Below, piece by piece: positions 18,445 to 26,520 of a stretch of DNA of 64,000 bases. The first letter of the stretch is position 1. Each line of letters begins with the position of its first letter. The notes beneath the pieces are model-generated. The model searched no databases. It saw nothing but the letters and a program-made list of their open reading frames with translations, and was not told where the DNA came from. The DNA lies in contig NZ_QMBN01000002.1 in NCBI RefSeq assembly GCF_003289625.1, positions 952,610 to 1,016,609 on the forward strand, read 5' to 3'. The position numbers and the translations under genes are program-made. The DNA comes from Microbacterium sp. SMR1 (GTDB taxonomy: Bacteria; Actinomycetota; Actinomycetes; Actinomycetales; Microbacteriaceae).

Positions 18445-18806
18445 CCTTCCGCAGCAAGGAGACGCTCGACTCGTGGATCGAGGAGTTCCGGCAGTTCGGA
18501 TACTCCCTCGCCGTGAAGGTCATCCCGCAGGACGGCAGTCTCGGCCGCGACACGGGGCTCGTCGCGATCAACATGATGAACGCGCAGACCGTGACGTACA
18601 TCGAGCCGGACGTGCCGGGCGGAAACACCTGGCGCATCACGTTCGAGGCGCGCGAGACCGAACTGCGGCTCGGAGCCGGCGCCGCGCTCGCCCTGTCGAC
18701 CGAGCTCGCGATGGTGTCGACCCTCTGCGCGTTCCTCGAGACGAAATCGCACGCGTTCGCGGGCGACGACCCCGCTGAGATCGTGAGCCCGGTCGCCGAG
18801 AACTGA
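18441..18806 (+). CDS. Conserved hypothetical protein coupled to FprA
   Basis: 121 residues, not recognised. Its ATG overlaps the stop of the reductase gene (ATGA), indicating translational coupling. It has no signal peptide, membrane segment, cysteine cluster or obvious cofactor motif; it looks like a small soluble alpha/beta protein (YSLAVKVIPQDGS, NTWRITFEARETEL). The coupling suggests a function together with the reductase, but none can be assigned. Confidence 0.75.
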   Translation: MTFRSKETLDSWIEEFRQFGYSLAVKVIPQDGSLGRDTGLVAINMMNAQTVTYIEPDVPGGNTWRITFEARETELRLGAGAALALSTELAMVSTLCAFLETKSHAFAGDDPAEIVSPVAEN

Positions 18807-18842
18807 CCGGCATCCTCGTCCGCCCGGCGTACTACAGCGCGT

Positions 18843-18858
18843 CGGGTTGGGCAACCCG
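18843..18858. promoter_or_regulatory. Palindrome upstream of the sugar importer
   Basis: CGGGTTG, GG, CAACCCG: perfect 7-bp arms about 90 bp before the binding-protein start. It could be a repressor operator for the importer or a weak terminator for the preceding pair of genes. No U tract follows, so an operator is slightly favoured. Confidence 0.4.
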
Positions 18859-18947
18859 TGGTCGCTGCATTCCTCCGACGCCATGATGGGGGAACGCCCG
18901 GTGCCGTGAGCGCGCTGGGTCGCGACGATACGGAACGAGGAGGCCCG

Positions 18948-20210
18948 ATGCGCACGACCCGGGTCCTGGCAGCCGCATCGGTGGTCGCGCTCGCAGCGAC
19001 GCTCGGCGCCTGCGCCCCCGATGACGGTGTGCCCACGCTCACCTGGTACATCAACCCCGACGACGGCGGGCAGGCGCGGATCGCCGCCGCCTGCACGGAT
19101 GCCGCTGACGGCGCGTATCGCATCGAGACGTCGCTGCTGCCGCGTGATGCGGCGTCGCAGCGCGAGCAGCTCGCCCGGCGTCTGGCAGCCGGCGACACCT
19201 CGCTCGACATCATGAGCCTCGACCCGCCGTTCATCCCGGAGCTCGCCGAGCCCGGCTTCCTCGACGACGTTCCGGGAGAACTGCAGAACACCGACGGCAT
19301 CGTCCAGGGCGCGGTCGACTCCGCGAGCTGGGGCGGCGAGCTGGTGACCGTTCCCTTCTGGGCCAACACGCAGCTGCTCTGGTATCGGCAGTCGGTCGTC
19401 GAGGCGGCGGGCCTCGACATGTCGCAGCCGGTCACCTGGGACGACATCATCGCCGTCGCCGAGGAGCAGGATCTGCGGCTCGGCGTTCAGGGCGCGCTGG
19501 CCGAGTCGCTGACCGTCTGGATCAACGCCCTCGTCGCGTCGGCCGGCGGCGAAATCCTGAAGAACCCCGAGGCGCCCGCTGACGAGCTCGAGCTCGGGCT
19601 CGACAGCGACGCGGGACGAGCCGCGGCGGAGATCATCCACCGCATCGGGGCCGACGGGCTCGGCGGGCCGGGTCTCCCGACCGCCGACGAGAACGCCAAC
19701 ATGAACCTGTTCCAGGGCGAGCAGGGGTCCTTCATGGTGAACTGGCCGTTCGTGTGGCCGGCGATGACCGGCGCCGACCCCGCCATCGCCGATGACCTCG
19801 GCTGGGCGGTCTATCCGCGTGTCGATGCCGACAAGCCCGCCGCACCTCCCGTGGGCGGCATCAACCTCGGCGTCGGCGCCTTCAGCAAGAACCCCGACCT
19901 CGCCTGGCAGGCCGTCGAGTGCATCGTCCAGCCCGAGAACCAGTCGCAGTACTTCGTCACCGACGGCAACCCGCCGTCCAACGCCGCCGCCTACGACGAC
20001 CCTCGCGTGCAGGAGGAGTTCCCGATGGCCGACACCATCCGCGAGTCGCTCGACCTCGGTGTGCCGCGTCCGCAGACGCCGTACTACAACGAGATCTCCA
20101 TCGGGCTCCAGCGCACATGGCACCCGCCGGCAGCCGTGAACCCCGACACCACCCCGAGAACGTCGAGCGAGTTCATCCTCGCCGTCCTGCGAGGGGAGCG
20201 TCTGCTGTGA
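18948..20210 (+). CDS. Sugar ABC transporter substrate-binding lipoprotein (LpqY-like)
   Basis: 420 residues, start ATG at 18948 behind ACGAGGAGG. The N-terminus is a lipoprotein signal (TRVLAAASVVALAATLGAC) with a lipobox LGAC. The mature part is a cluster-B periplasmic-type binding protein (SLDPPFIPELAEPGFL, VPFWANTQLLWYRQSVVEAAGL, QGEQGSFMVNWPFVWP), close in pattern to LpqY of the mycobacterial trehalose importer. The ligand is probably trehalose or another alpha-glucoside; this is inferred from family resemblance. It is first in a four-gene operon and overlaps the next gene by 4 nt. Confidence 0.9.
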   Translation: MRTTRVLAAASVVALAATLGACAPDDGVPTLTWYINPDDGGQARIAAACTDAADGAYRIETSLLPRDAASQREQLARRLAAGDTSLDIMSLDPPFIPELAEPGFLDDVPGELQNTDGIVQGAVDSASWGGELVTVPFWANTQLLWYRQSVVEAAGLDMSQPVTWDDIIAVAEEQDLRLGVQGALAESLTVWINALVASAGGEILKNPEAPADELELGLDSDAGRAAAEIIHRIGADGLGGPGLPTADENANMNLFQGEQGSFMVNWPFVWPAMTGADPAIADDLGWAVYPRVDADKPAAPPVGGINLGVGAFSKNPDLAWQAVECIVQPENQSQYFVTDGNPPSNAAAYDDPRVQEEFPMADTIRESLDLGVPRPQTPYYNEISIGLQRTWHPPAAVNPDTTPRTSSEFILAVLRGERLL

Positions 20211-21142
20211 GCACGCGGGAGAGCGCGTCGCCGCGGCCGCACCGCTCGGCCCGGGCGCGTGCGGAGGGACGACTGGGCTGGATGCTGGCCGGACCGGCAT
20301 TCGTCATCATGCTGCTGGTCACGATGTACCCGATCGGGCAGGCCCTGTTCGATTCGCTGTTCAGCCTGCGACTCACCGCCCCCGATGAGCGGTCGTTCGT
20401 CCTCTTCGAGAACTACAGGGTGGTGCTCAGCGACCCCGCGTTCTGGCGGTCGATGGGGGTCACCCTCTTCATCACGGTCGTGACCGTGCTGTTCGAGCTC
20501 ATCCTCGGCTTCCTCCTCGCGCTGGTGATGCACCGGGCGATCAAGAAGCTCCGCGGGCTCGCGCGGACCGCGATCCTCGTGCCGTACGGCATCATCACCG
20601 TCGTCGCGGCCTTCGCCTGGTTCTATGCGTTCGACATCAACTCGGGCGGGTACGTCAACAACTGGCTCAGCTGGATCCCGGGGTTCGACCCCGAGCTCAA
20701 CTGGTTCGCCGAGCAGGGCACCTCCCTCGTGGTGATCATCTTCTCCGAGGTGTGGAAGACGACGCCGTTCATCTCGCTGCTGCTGCTGTCGGGCCTCGCG
20801 CAGGTGCCCGGCGATCTGGAGGAGGCCGCGAAGGTCGACGGGGCCACCGGGTGGGAGGTCATGCGTCGCGTCATCCTGCCGAACATGAAGGCCGCGATCA
20901 TGGTCGCCGTGCTCTTCCGCACGCTCGAGGCGTTCCGCATCTTCGACAACATCTACATCATGACCGGTGGCGCCAATGACACCGAGGCGCTGTCGCTGCT
21001 CGCGTACAACACGTCGATCGGGCGCCTCGAGATCGGGCTCGGCTCGGCGATCTCGGTGCTGCTGTTCCTCAGCGTCCTGATCATCGCCGCGATCTTCATC
21101 AAGGGCTTCAAAGTCGACCTGGCGACGGGACGGAACTCCTGA
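20207..21142 (+). CDS. Sugar ABC transporter permease (SugA/MalF-like)
   Basis: 311 residues from a GTG overlapping the previous stop (GTGA). The frame is open further upstream but only inside the neighbour. It has six membrane segments and the EAA loop that contacts the ATPase, seen as EEAAKVDGATGWEVMRRVILPNMK. GPAFVIMLLVTMYPIGQALFDSLFS is the typical first helix of MalF-type permeases. It overlaps the next permease by 1 nt (TGATG), so the two are expected to be made together as a heterodimer. Confidence 0.93.
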   Translation: MSTRESASPRPHRSARARAEGRLGWMLAGPAFVIMLLVTMYPIGQALFDSLFSLRLTAPDERSFVLFENYRVVLSDPAFWRSMGVTLFITVVTVLFELILGFLLALVMHRAIKKLRGLARTAILVPYGIITVVAAFAWFYAFDINSGGYVNNWLSWIPGFDPELNWFAEQGTSLVVIIFSEVWKTTPFISLLLLSGLAQVPGDLEEAAKVDGATGWEVMRRVILPNMKAAIMVAVLFRTLEAFRIFDNIYIMTGGANDTEALSLLAYNTSIGRLEIGLGSAISVLLFLSVLIIAAIFIKGFKVDLATGRNS

Positions 21143-21990
21143 TGCGCACGCTCACCTGGCCGCAGCGGATCGGATGGGCCGCGATCATCATCGCGGTGCT
21201 CGTGTGGTCGCTCTTCCCCGTCTTCTCGATCCTTATGACGTCGTTCAAGACGCCGTCGGGTCTGTTCTCGGGAACCCTGCTCCCGCAGGAATGGACGCTC
21301 GAGAACTACACCGAGATCCTCGCCCCCGGCGGCGGCGCGCAGGATCTGTTCCTTCCGGCGCTGCGCAACTCCGTCGGCATCTCGCTCATCGCCACCTTCG
21401 TCGCGGTCGTTCTCGCCACGCTGTGCGCCTACGCGATCGCGCGACTCGAGTTCCGCGGCAAGCGCATCATCCTCGTCACCGCGCTCGCGGTGTCGGTCTT
21501 CCCGATCGTCTCGATCGTGACGCCGCTGTTCAACCTGTGGCGGGTCATCGGCCTCTACGACACCTGGTTGGGGCTCATCATCCCGTACCTCTCGCTGACG
21601 CTGCCGATCGCTATCTGGACGCTCGCGGCCTTCTTCCGCCAGATCCCCTGGGAGCTCGAGCAGGCGGCGCAGGTCGACGGCGCGACGCCGTTCGAGGCCT
21701 TCCGCAAGACGGTCGTCCCGCTCGCGGCGCCCGGAGTGTTCACGACGGCGATCATCGCGTTCTTCATCGCGTGGAACGACTTCGTCTACGGCATCTCGCT
21801 CACTTCGACGAGTGCGGCGCGCCCCGTGCCCGCCGCTCTGTCGTTCTTCACCGGAGCGTCGCAGTTCGAGCAGCCCACGGGCGCGATCTCGGCGGCCGCC
21901 ATCATCGTGACGATCCCGATCGTGGTGGTCGTCGTCATCTTCCAGCGCCGGATCGTCTCCGGCCTCACGCAGGGCGCGGTCAAGGGATGA
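21142..21990 (+). CDS. Sugar ABC transporter permease (SugB/MalG-like)
   Basis: 282 residues. It is the second transmembrane subunit, MalG type, with six membrane segments and the EAA loop LEQAAQVDGATPFEAFRKTVVPLAAPG. The late HxW-type segment AFFIAWNDFVYGISL is characteristic. It pairs with the preceding permease. The ATPase gene follows after 46 bp. Confidence 0.93.
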   Translation: MRTLTWPQRIGWAAIIIAVLVWSLFPVFSILMTSFKTPSGLFSGTLLPQEWTLENYTEILAPGGGAQDLFLPALRNSVGISLIATFVAVVLATLCAYAIARLEFRGKRIILVTALAVSVFPIVSIVTPLFNLWRVIGLYDTWLGLIIPYLSLTLPIAIWTLAAFFRQIPWELEQAAQVDGATPFEAFRKTVVPLAAPGVFTTAIIAFFIAWNDFVYGISLTSTSAARPVPAALSFFTGASQFEQPTGAISAAAIIVTIPIVVVVVIFQRRIVSGLTQGAVKG

Positions 21991-22036
21991 CCTCCAGCAT
22001 CCCCGCCGCCGCCGCGTCTACCTCGAAGGGAACGTC

Positions 22037-23332
22037 ATGGCCTCCATCACGCTGAAGAACATCGTGAAGACGTACGACGACGGCTTCACGGCGGTCAAGG
22101 GCGTCGACCTCGACATCGCCGACGGCGAGTTCGTGATCCTCGTCGGACCCTCCGGGTGCGGCAAGTCGACGCTCCTGCGGATGATCGTGGGCCTCGAAGA
22201 CATCACAAGCGGCGAGATGCTCATCGACGGCGACCTCGTCAACGACAAGGCGCCGAAGGATCGTGACCTGGCGATGGTGTTCCAGAACTACGCGCTCTAC
22301 CCGCACCTCACGGTGTACGAGAACATCGCCTTCCCGATGCGATTGAAGTCGAGCAACGTGCCCGACGACGAGATCGACGAGCGCGTGCGCCGGGCCTCGA
22401 GCCTTCTCGAGCTCGACGAGCACCTCGAGCGCAAGCCGGCGAACCTCTCGGGTGGCCAGCGTCAGCGCGTGGCGATGGGCCGCGCGATCGTCCGCAACGC
22501 TCGGGCGTTCCTGTTCGACGAGCCGCTGTCGAACCTCGACGCCAAGCTGCGCGGGCAGATGCGCACCGAGATCGCCCGGCTGCAGCGTTCGCTGGGAACG
22601 ACGACCGTCTACGTCACCCACGATCAGACCGAGGCCATGACGCTCGGCGACCGGGTGGCGGTGCTCCGCCGCGGCGAGCTGCAGCAGGTGGCCAGCCCTC
22701 GCGGGCTGTACGAGCAGCCGGTGAACCTCTTCGTCGCCGGCTTCATCGGGTCACCGCCGATGAACTTCCTGCACGGCACGGTCGAGGGCGACACCCTCAA
22801 GCTGCCGATGTTCGACGTTCCGCTCGATGACCGGCTGCGCCGCGCGATCGGAGAGCGCGAGCTCGTCATCGTCGGCGTGCGCCCCGACGCATTCGAGGAT
22901 GCCGAGACCTCCGACCGTCCGCTCGAGGGTGGTGTGCGCGCCGAGGTCGATGTCGAGATGACCGAGTGGCTCGGCGAGGTGCTGTACGCCTACATCCCGT
23001 TCGAGGTCGAGGAATCGGTCCGCGAGAAGCTCGCCGAGCTCGACCGCGATCTCGACGGAGAGGGGCTCCGCACGGAGCTCGTCGTGGCGCTCGACTCGCT
23101 CAGCAACATCCGCGCGGGGGATCCGGCGACACTGTGGTTCTCGCCCGACTCGCTGCACGTGTTCGACCCCGAGACGGGAGAGAACCTCACGCGCGACGAG
23201 GAGAGGGCAGCGAAGCTCGAGGACGATGCCCGCGAGCAGCGCAAGCGCGCGCTCCAGCGTGCCCAGGAGCGCGAAGCCCGTCGCACCGGCTCCGGTGCGG
23301 GCTCGGGCTCGCAGCAGAGTTCCGCCGCCTGA
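22037..23332 (+). CDS. Sugar ABC transporter ATPase (UgpC/MsmK/SugC-like)
   Basis: 431 residues. Walker A is GPSGCGKSTLL (about residues 36-46), the signature is LSGGQRQRVAMGRA, and Walker B is AFLFDEPLSNLD, followed by the switch histidine in YVTHDQ. After residue 240 comes a TOBE/OB-type regulatory domain (FIGSPPMNFLHGTVEG...), as in MalK and SugC. The last 45 or so residues are unusual: a charged helix rich in E, R, A and Q (EERAAKLEDDAREQRKRALQ) ending in a Gly/Ser tail. It powers the importer encoded just upstream and might also serve other sugar permeases. Confidence 0.93.
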   Translation: MASITLKNIVKTYDDGFTAVKGVDLDIADGEFVILVGPSGCGKSTLLRMIVGLEDITSGEMLIDGDLVNDKAPKDRDLAMVFQNYALYPHLTVYENIAFPMRLKSSNVPDDEIDERVRRASSLLELDEHLERKPANLSGGQRQRVAMGRAIVRNARAFLFDEPLSNLDAKLRGQMRTEIARLQRSLGTTTVYVTHDQTEAMTLGDRVAVLRRGELQQVASPRGLYEQPVNLFVAGFIGSPPMNFLHGTVEGDTLKLPMFDVPLDDRLRRAIGERELVIVGVRPDAFEDAETSDRPLEGGVRAEVDVEMTEWLGEVLYAYIPFEVEESVREKLAELDRDLDGEGLRTELVVALDSLSNIRAGDPATLWFSPDSLHVFDPETGENLTRDEERAAKLEDDAREQRKRALQRAQEREARRTGSGAGSGSQQSSAA

Positions 23333-23360
23333 CGCCCTGCGCCCGCGGATGTCCACGACC

Positions 23361-23366
23361 TAGGGT
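23361..23366 (+). promoter_or_regulatory. Leaderless -10 box (TAGGGT) of the hydrolase gene
   Basis: TAGGGT lies 6 nt before the ATG at 23373. Confidence 0.55.
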
Positions 23367-23372
23367 GGGGGC

Positions 23373-24350
23373 ATGCGGGCGGATGAGGTGACGTGGGGTC
23401 CCGACCTGCTGGGTCCCGGCTTCGAGCAGGCGACGCTTCCGCTGGGGTCGGATGACGAGGGCGACGTTGTCGCGACACTCGTGCGGGCGATGCCGCATCC
23501 GGGGCTCCGCCTCTTCGGCGCGTGGCGCGACATCGACGTGCTGTACGTCCACGGCTGGTCGGACTACTTCTTCCAGACCGACCTCGCCCGCCTGTTCACC
23601 GACCGTGGCGCGCGGTTCCACGCGCTCGACCTGCGGAAGTACGGGCGCAGCATCCGTCCCGGACAGGCGCGCGGGTACGTCACGTCGCTCGATGTCTACG
23701 ACGACGACATCGAGGCGGCGCTCGCCGCGATGGACACCGAGCGTCAGGGCCGGCGGCTCGTGCTCCTCGGGCACAGCACCGGCGGACTGACGCTCACCCT
23801 CTGGGCGGCGCGCCACCCGGGGCGAGCCGCCGCCGTGGTGCTGAACAGCCCGTGGCTGGAGCTGCAGCTCGGCCCCCTCGGGCGGCAGGCGGTCGCGCCG
23901 CTCGTCGAGGTGCGGGCGCGCTTCGACCCGCGTGGTGCCCACCCCGCCGTCGATCTCGGGTTCTACACGCGGGCCCAGCGCGAGGTGGGCAGCCTGCCCG
24001 ACGCGCCCGACGGCTGGCGCCCCGAACGGGGCTTCCCGACGCATCCCGCATGGCTCGCCGCCGTCATCGCCGGGCATGCGCGCGTCGCCGCCGGCGTGGA
24101 TGTCGGCGCACCGGCCCTCGTTCTGCTCTCGGCGCGGTCGACGTCGCCGCTGCGCTGGAACGACACGATGACCTCGACCGACTCGGTCCTCGTCGTCGAC
24201 GACATCGCACGCGCGGCCACCCGCATCGCCGCCACCGTCACGATCGCCCGCATCGACGGTGCCCTGCACGACGTCTTCCTCTCGGCTGCGCCCGCACGCG
24301 CCGAGGCCGCTGACCGACTCGTGTCGTTCGTCAGCGGCCTCGACCGGTGA
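23373..24350 (+). CDS. Alpha/beta hydrolase, serine active site
   Basis: 325 residues. The nucleophile elbow is VLLGHSTGGLTLTLWAARHPG (Ser at about residue 133), preceded by the oxyanion strand VLYVHGWSDYFFQT. A late histidine in DGALHDVFLSA (about 293) completes a plausible triad. The pattern resembles monoacylglycerol-lipase or lysophospholipase-like hydrolases (hydrolase_4 type). No signal peptide is present, so it acts in the cytoplasm. The substrate is not predictable. Leaderless promoter. Confidence 0.85.
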   Translation: MRADEVTWGPDLLGPGFEQATLPLGSDDEGDVVATLVRAMPHPGLRLFGAWRDIDVLYVHGWSDYFFQTDLARLFTDRGARFHALDLRKYGRSIRPGQARGYVTSLDVYDDDIEAALAAMDTERQGRRLVLLGHSTGGLTLTLWAARHPGRAAAVVLNSPWLELQLGPLGRQAVAPLVEVRARFDPRGAHPAVDLGFYTRAQREVGSLPDAPDGWRPERGFPTHPAWLAAVIAGHARVAAGVDVGAPALVLLSARSTSPLRWNDTMTSTDSVLVVDDIARAATRIAATVTIARIDGALHDVFLSAAPARAEAADRLVSFVSGLDR

Positions 24351-24358
24351 TTGCTCAG

Positions 24359-24374
24359 CCCGCGATGATGCGGG
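24359..24374. terminator. Weak hairpin between convergent genes
   Basis: CCCGC and GCGGG pair around GATGAT in the 30-bp gap between the hydrolase and the YajQ gene. The stem is short and has no T tract. Confidence 0.3.
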
Positions 24375-24380
24375 GGAGCG

Positions 24381-24869
24381 TCAGCGGTAGTTGACGAACT
24401 GGAGGTCGACGTCGAGGTCGGCGGCCTTCAGCATCCGCTGCACTTCCTGCAGGTCGTCGCGCGACTTCGACTGCACGCGCAGTTCATCGCCCTGGATCTG
24501 CGACTTGACCGACTTCGGGCCCTCGTCGCGGATCATCTTGCTGATCTTCTTGGCATCCTCCGACGAGATGCCCTCCTTCAGCGTCGAGACGATGCGGTAC
24601 TCGCGACCGGAAGCGGTGGGCTCGCCCGAGTCGAGGCTCTTGAGCGAGATGCCCCGCTTGATGAGCTTCGTCTGGAAGACGTCGAGCACGGCCTTGGCGC
24701 GCTCTTCGGAGTTCGCCTTGATGAGGATCGACTCGCCCGACCACTCGATGGAGGCATCGGTGCCCTTGAAGTCGTAGCGCTGCTCGACCTCCTTGCGGGC
24801 CTGGTTCAGCGCGTTGTCGGCCTCCTGGCGATCGATCTTGCTGACGATGTCGAACGAGGAATCTGCCAT
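24381..24869 (-). CDS. YajQ family nucleotide-binding protein
   Basis: 162 residues, full length for the YajQ/UPF0234 family. Conserved features are [32 protein letters not shown] at the start and [20 protein letters not shown] near the end. Members fold as two ferredoxin-like domains; some bind cyclic di-GMP and some bind RNA or tRNA. Which applies here is unknown. TAGAGT lies 6 nt before the start on the minus strand. Confidence 0.95.
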   Translation of the reverse strand: MADSSFDIVSKIDRQEADNALNQARKEVEQRYDFKGTDASIEWSGESILIKANSEERAKAVLDVFQTKLIKRGISLKSLDSGEPTASGREYRIVSTLKEGISSEDAKKISKMIRDEGPKSVKSQIQGDELRVQSKSRDDLQEVQRMLKAADLDVDLQFVNYR

Positions 24870-24875
24870 GCCGCT

Positions 24876-24881
24876 ACTCTA
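24876..24881 (-). promoter_or_regulatory. Leaderless -10 box (TAGAGT) of yajQ
   Basis: Minus-strand TAGAGT lies 6 nt before the ATG that begins at 24869. Confidence 0.55.
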
Positions 24882-24912
24882 GCCGCGCCCGTGGCCGCGC
24901 GCCGGGGGAGGC

Positions 24913-24918
24913 TAGGCT
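24913..24918 (+). promoter_or_regulatory. Leaderless -10 box (TAGGCT)
   Basis: TAGGCT lies 6 nt before the ATG at 24925. Confidence 0.55.
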
Positions 24919-24924
24919 CGCGCC

Positions 24925-25251
24925 ATGACGAGTGAGCCCGCTAACCGGCCCTGGAGCCGCCGCGGCCGCGGGTGGGGAATCGCCGCGACGATCTTCGCGG
25001 GCATCGGCATCCTCCCGGTCGCTGTCGTGGTCGTCCTCGGGTACACGGTGGATCCGCTCTGGGGATGGATGCTGTTCGTCGCCCTGCCGATCTCGATCGC
25101 GGCGGGAGCTCTCGGCGGCGTGCTCGGCATCATCGGGCTGATCGCGGCGCGCGGCGACCGAGGAGGATACGGGTGGCCCGTGGTCGGGCTGGTCCTCGGC
25201 TGGGGGCAGGTGCTGCTGGGGACCGGATTCCTGAACGGCTGGTTCATCTGA
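24925..25251 (+). CDS. Small membrane protein, DUF4190-like
   Basis: 108 residues with three membrane segments (about 20-40, 47-73 and 83-105) and a short basic N-terminus (RRGRG). The glycine-rich helices (GALGGVLGIIGLIAARGDRGGYGWPVVGLVLG) resemble DUF4190-type proteins. No functional residues are evident. Leaderless promoter on the plus strand; divergent from yajQ. Confidence 0.75.
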   Translation: MTSEPANRPWSRRGRGWGIAATIFAGIGILPVAVVVVLGYTVDPLWGWMLFVALPISIAAGALGGVLGIIGLIAARGDRGGYGWPVVGLVLGWGQVLLGTGFLNGWFI

Positions 25252-25374
25252 CGCCGAGGGCGTCTGTCACGACTAGCAGATCCGGCGCGGAAAAGCAGGT
25301 GTACGAGCCTCTTCGCGCATGCCAATAGCATCGTCTCGAACCGGCGGTGCTCGCGGCCGGGGCGAGGGGGACGC

Positions 25375-26520
25375 GTGAACGACGTGCCGGACTCTGTTCC
25401 GACCGTGCCGGCCGGCTGGCATCCCGATCCATCGGGACAGCAGCAGCTCAGGTATTGGGACGGCCAGCGATGGACCGATCACGTCTCGCCCTACCCCGTG
25501 GCGGAGCAGTCGGCGTCGGATGCCGCGCCGGCGGCGGCCCCCGCTGCCGCGCCCGGTCCCGCGCCCAAGAACCCCGGGCAGAAGGTGATGACGCGCGCGA
25601 CCTGGATCGTGCTGGCGGCCACACTCCTCATCGTCGGCGGCGCAGCCGGATTCGTCGGTTGGACCGTCGTCTCGGCCAACGCAGCAGCGACGTCGGAGGC
25701 GCCGGATGTCGTCGACGGCTTCCTCGCCGCCGCCACAGCCGACGAGCCCGGCTGGACGGAGTACGCCTCGCCCGGGTACATCGCGATCTCGGGGTCGGCG
25801 ACGCCTCTGTTCGGCGATGCGCGTGCCGCGGAGGTGCTCGACCTCTCTATCGAGTACGACCGGCGCGGCATTTTCTATGGAACCAACGGCGCCGCCGGCT
25901 ACGAGTCGCCCAGCGGCGCGGACACCGCCAAAGCACTGGTCGATGTGACCTACACCTTCACCGTCGACGGCACGCCGCAGACGGCGACCTCGACCCGCGA
26001 GATCTGGCTGACCCGGCCCTACTACTACGGTGACGATGTGCCCTCCGGCGCTCGCCAGGGGGAGACTCCGACGGCCATCGGTCCCTGGCGGGTGACGGGC
26101 GCCGCTTCGGCGTCGTCGTACGACGGAGCGGTCGTCGCGACGACGAGCTTCGAGCCCGCCCGTATCGATCAGGCCTGTTACACCTCCGACGTCGTGCTGT
26201 CGCAGATGTCCGAGATCGCGCGCACCGAGGGCGTGCTGGCCGCGGTCTGCCTGAGCGGCGGAACCTCGACCTCCTTCGACGACGGCATCGACATCGACGC
26301 CCTCGCCGCCGGGTTCCCCGTCGTCGGCCAGGCTGCGCCGCTGACCGATTTGATGGGGTGGCACAACGATCCCAACACTCCGGCACCCCTCGAGCAGTAC
26401 CTGATCTCTTCGGGCGGGACCGACTACGTCTTCGTTCTCGCCTCGACCGGCGTCGGCGGCGAGCTGACGACCGACTCCGAGCGCCGCATCATCCTCATCT
26501 CGAAGGCGGAGACCCGATGA
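25375..26520 (+). CDS. DUF2510 domain membrane protein
   Basis: 381 residues, GTG start behind GGGCGAGGGGGA. Residues about 13-38 (GWHPDPSGQQQLRYWDGQRWTDHV) form the DUF2510 motif, a short Trp-rich cytoplasmic module of actinobacteria. An Ala/Pro linker, one membrane helix (about 74-96) and a large extracytoplasmic domain follow. The outer domain is not recognised. It contains two cysteines (QACYTSD and AAVCLSGG) that could form a disulfide. The gene overlaps the next one by 4 nt; the two proteins share the single-helix-plus-outer-domain design. Confidence 0.82.
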   Translation: MNDVPDSVPTVPAGWHPDPSGQQQLRYWDGQRWTDHVSPYPVAEQSASDAAPAAAPAAAPGPAPKNPGQKVMTRATWIVLAATLLIVGGAAGFVGWTVVSANAAATSEAPDVVDGFLAAATADEPGWTEYASPGYIAISGSATPLFGDARAAEVLDLSIEYDRRGIFYGTNGAAGYESPSGADTAKALVDVTYTFTVDGTPQTATSTREIWLTRPYYYGDDVPSGARQGETPTAIGPWRVTGAASASSYDGAVVATTSFEPARIDQACYTSDVVLSQMSEIARTEGVLAAVCLSGGTSTSFDDGIDIDALAAGFPVVGQAAPLTDLMGWHNDPNTPAPLEQYLISSGGTDYVFVLASTGVGGELTTDSERRIILISKAETR

